Below are positions 34,301-35,071 of a stretch of DNA of 35,071 nt, in pieces. Positions within the stretch are counted from its first letter, which is position 1. Each line of letters starts with the position of its first letter. Position numbers and translations under genes: made by a program. The notes beneath the pieces were generated by a model. The model did not search any database. It had not been told where the DNA came from and saw only the letters and a list, made by a program, of their open reading frames with translations. Source of the DNA: Candidatus Kapaibacterium sp. GTDB taxonomy: Bacteria; Bacteroidota; Ignavibacteria; Kapaibacteriales; UBA2268. The stretch is taken from NCBI GenBank assembly GCA_026390695.1, contig JAPLFL010000122.1, positions 1 to 35,071 on the forward strand, read 5' to 3'.

Positions 34301-34533
34301 TCGCCAGAATTATGCTGAAAAACCACGAATTCTTTACCATCGTACCTATTCAAACCATTTTGAGAGCCGAACCACATAAAGCCATGACTATCTTCCAATC
34401 CAGAAATAATAATTCTCTGCGATAGTCCTTCTTCTTTTTTAATAAGCTCAACATTATAATTTTGGGAAAAGTTGTCGTAAATATTAAAAAAGAATAAAGT
34501 GAGAAAGAGAATCTGGAATTTTAAACCAATCAT
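31318..34533 (-). CDS. LytS-type sensor histidine kinase with Reg_prop propeller sensor
   Basis: A 1071-residue membrane kinase. Signal peptide (about 1-24, ending NFSQ), then a long periplasmic part with many two-component-regulator propeller repeats (GFMWFGSQNGLNRYDG, NVLWVGTYKGLNKLD, NNIWIGTHNGLNRY, GNLWVGAYNSGINKYN, NNLWLGSMKGLIKFD) out to about 690. A Y_Y_Y domain follows (about 745-820) and one membrane helix (about 822-846). The cytoplasmic His_kinase domain has the phospho-acceptor motif MNPHFIFNSLNSI near 878, and the ATPase domain has LQPYIENSIKHG (about 970) and IIDNGVGRKK (about 1003). Proteins of this build sense extracellular polymers or surface state in Bacteroidota; the ligand is unknown. 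It lacks the fused receiver/AraC part of classical hybrid (HTCS) kinases and instead signals to the adjacent LytTR regulator. Confidence 0.93.
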   Translation of the reverse strand: MIGLKFQILFLTLFFFNIYDNFSQNYNVELIKKEEGLSQRIIISGLEDSHGFMWFGSQNGLNRYDGKEFVVFQHNSGDTSSISNNIISDISEDINGFIWIATPMGRLDKLDPKTGKCKRFILSDENLEAKSFISTILFKNYDGNLWTIVNKIDGNTTLKYYNVLKDRFETYKSGIQYMDSIIMNSHLSVDTYIGQGGVLIFKTLNIREPIINPFGNDIYKIDKLIILNTNTNTIKVINHYKDYYNLKFIGKDEFDNPLIRVSSDKDPFKIIKLDLNNYSFIETNYRIDNRWLDKAFHLNIFYHDKKMFASVKVSNIELNKKINEYNGLFQFDDSNWLDFKKFTHIHAIFPTYSGFSKQEKIFSLTNNIIWDYHDNGLIKIVPKFKKVQTYKYNTSDVNSISNNIVRSVFIDKDNVLWVGTYKGLNKLDSETKKWVHYSNINPNPDYQKNIFNIIKDGKNNKLILGTNNGVFLFDKKNGSFTNYSKTRGLSKILEFQISNNIWGLLLDKNELWIGTLLGLFKNELGTNIYKSYSSSGTKANLISYEGISTIYKDRKNNIWIGTHNGLNRYLPEIDGFKVYKHNPKDTNSLCGNNIWSICEDKTGNLWVGAYNSGINKYNPLTDNFSTITSSNGLPDEGISSIVCDADNNLWLGSMKGLIKFDQRKNKFIRYTEKDGFQGDEYSYNAASVSSDNQLVFGGSGGVSIFSPKDLQNNPNIPKIVISKLFFKDSLVSYLMEDGDTIKTDYKTDYIKIQFSALDFVSPQLNQYAFKVEGLHKDWIYLGNQNSIILAGVEPGEYTLHIKASNNDGVWNEKGISIHLSIIPPFWGTLWFKIIAIIFIVLIIFANILYFWWRSREKNLAKKRIVSLQLKSLQAQMNPHFIFNSLNSILSLIINDDKSRAMQYLSKFSKLLRDVIEKSRAEVITLDQEIDQINLYFELEQLRFDNKFNYSIDIDENINPEEIFVPTLFLQPYIENSIKHGRIQQVENGKIDVKIRESVENLIIHIIDNGVGRKKTDENIEKDKKSHKSFGMKISKDRMEIINSKVSVIDLIDDNGKAAGTKVEIIIYNYKK

Positions 34534-34561
34534 ACAATTTGATAAAATATTTTAATTTTAC

Positions 34562-34591
34562 ATAATAAAACAGAAATTAATCAATTGTAAA
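34562..34591 (-). promoter_or_regulatory. Possible sigma70-like promoter for the kinase gene
   Basis: On the minus strand TTTACA (34591-34586), 18 bases, then TATTAT (34567-34562) lie about 30 bases before the kinase ATG. The region is very AT-rich, so a chance match is likely enough to keep this tentative. Confidence 0.25.
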
Positions 34592-34635
34592 ATACCGTAA
34601 ATATTTTATAAAACCTAATATTTTTGTTCGATAAG

Positions 34636-34684
34636 CCCGGATTATTCATTAGGATTTTACAATAATCCTAATGAAATATCTGGG
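34636..34684. repeat. Long imperfect palindrome
   Basis: A perfect 12-bp inner stem (TTCATTAGGATT at 34645-34656 with AATCCTAATGAA at 34664-34675) is extended after a 2-by-2 mismatch by CCCGGAT (34636-34642) pairing with ATCTGGG (34678-34684), one G-T pair. No T tract follows on either strand, so it does not look like a terminator. It lies upstream of the kinase gene. Confidence 0.7.
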
Positions 34685-34721
34685 TTAAAGTTTGGGTTTA
34701 AATTATTATAAATTTGTAAAT

Positions 34722-34771
34722 CCAAAAAAAAATCCTTCAAATTATACATTAGTTGTACAGTTTGAAGGATT
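34722..34771 (-). terminator. Rho-independent terminator downstream of tRNA-Leu
   Basis: On the minus strand AATCCTTCAAA (34771-34761) and TTTGAAGGATT (34741-34731) form an 11-bp stem with a 19-base loop, followed by a run of T. It lies about 90 bases downstream of tRNA-Leu and should end its transcript. Confidence 0.75.
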
Positions 34772-34860
34772 ATACAGGAACTTTGAAAAAATGTGCTCGC
34801 TCTACCTGTGTGCAATTATTTTTTTTAATCAGTACCAGAGCCGTTTTCCAATCTTTTCAG

Positions 34861-34946
34861 TACAGAAGGTGGGAGTCGAACCCACACGGGCGATGAAGCC
34901 CACTGGATTTTGAGTCCAGCGCGTCTGCCAATTCCGCCACTCCTGC
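34861..34946 (-). tRNA. tRNA-Leu (anticodon CAA)
   Basis: Read on the minus strand, acceptor GCAGGAG (34946-34940) pairs with CTTCTGT (34868-34862) and the discriminator is A (complement of 34861). The D-arm TGGCGGAATTGGC is typical of leucine tRNAs. The anticodon stem CTGGA/TCCAG encloses loop CTCAAAA, giving anticodon CAA for UUG codons. A long variable arm and the T-loop TTCGACT are present. CCA is not encoded. The first acceptor pair is G-U, which is unusual but tolerable. Confidence 0.93.
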
Positions 34947-34956
34947 GGTTTTAGAA
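34931..34956 (-). repeat. Direct repeat, copy 1 (tRNA-Leu 5' end plus leader)
   Basis: These 26 bases span the first 16 bases of tRNA-Leu and 10 bases of its leader, and are identical to 35046-35071. Confidence 0.85.
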
Positions 34957-34990
34957 GGTAGAAAGTAGAAGGTAGAAAGTAGAAGGTAGA
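34953..34990. repeat. Heptamer tandem repeat (AGAAGGT/AGAAAGT)
   Basis: Alternating 7-mers AGAAGGT and AGAAAGT make 2.5 copies of a 14-bp unit directly upstream of tRNA-Leu in its direction of transcription. Confidence 0.8.
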
Positions 34991-35045
34991 TTGCGAGGTT
35001 TACTTTTTTTGGATTTGGAACCTATTTTCAAATAACGCCTTGCTG

Positions 35046-35071
35046 ATTCCGCCACTCCTGCGGTTTTAGAA
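35046..35071 (-). repeat. Direct repeat, copy 2 (partial duplicated tRNA-Leu 5' end)
   Basis: This is an exact second copy of the tRNA-Leu 5' end and leader, 115 bases from copy 1 and cut by the window edge. Read on the minus strand, tRNA similarity fades after GCAGGAGTGGCGGAAT, and no complete second tRNA can be folded in the gap. It is a tRNA remnant or duplication scar. Confidence 0.75.

Noticed and set aside
31318-34533. Classical hybrid two-component (HTCS) polysaccharide regulator
   Set aside because: The protein ends after its ATPase domain, with no fused receiver or AraC domain; no SusC/SusD or glycoside hydrolase genes are present.
34953-34990. Heptamer array as a CRISPR remnant
   Set aside because: The units are contiguous without spacers; this is a simple microsatellite.

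Overview
The window is AT-rich chromosomal DNA from a bacterium of the Bacteroidota/Chlorobiota (FCB) group. The evidence is a very large secreted protein ending in a type IX secretion (T9SS) sorting domain, a DUF2723 membrane protein, a sensor kinase with a Reg_prop/Y_Y_Y periplasmic part, and many lipoproteins. Several genes have clear Shine-Dalgarno sequences (for example before 15182, 26013 and 29846). That fits Kapabacteria/Ignavibacteria-like lineages somewhat better than classical Bacteroidia, but this placement is inference.

Layout. A tRNA-Ser (232-313) and a bidirectional terminator open the window. A minus-strand block follows: queF, queD, a DUF2723 membrane glycosyltransferase-like gene, coaE and an amino-acid permease, tightly packed (5470 to 397). 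Upstream of it is a separate minus-strand cheB with its own terminator. Divergent from cheB is a plus-strand housekeeping run, dut, fmt, a J-domain protein and a PAP2 phosphatase (6745-9124), with overlapping or closely spaced genes. A plus-strand envelope cluster (9189-15772) then encodes a lipoprotein that looks like an outer-membrane barrel, a large lipoprotein, a PD40/OmpA-like/SPOR protein and a small lipoprotein. It ends at a bidirectional terminator shared with a convergent LTXXQ-like lipoprotein.

The second half (34533 down to 16843) is all on the minus strand and may be one functional cassette. In transcription order it holds a LytS-type sensor kinase with a two-component propeller, its LytTR response regulator, a short non-coding stretch with mobile-type repeats and a perfect 9-bp direct repeat of 21-bp period, a receiver-like protein lacking the phospho-acceptor Asp, a secreted SUMF1-fold protein without visible catalytic cysteines, and two secreted modular proteins. 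The second modular protein is about 3,056 residues and carries a T9SS C-terminal domain. Together these two contain three copies of a module of exactly seven ~49-residue repeats, which I read as three seven-bladed beta-propellers between fibronectin-III-like domains.

The window ends with a minus-strand tRNA-Leu(CAA), a heptamer microsatellite and a duplicated tRNA 5' end. The best candidate for an undescribed system is the kinase / LytTR regulator / pseudo-receiver / SUMF1 / propeller-protein cassette, with the direct repeats as its proposed operator.
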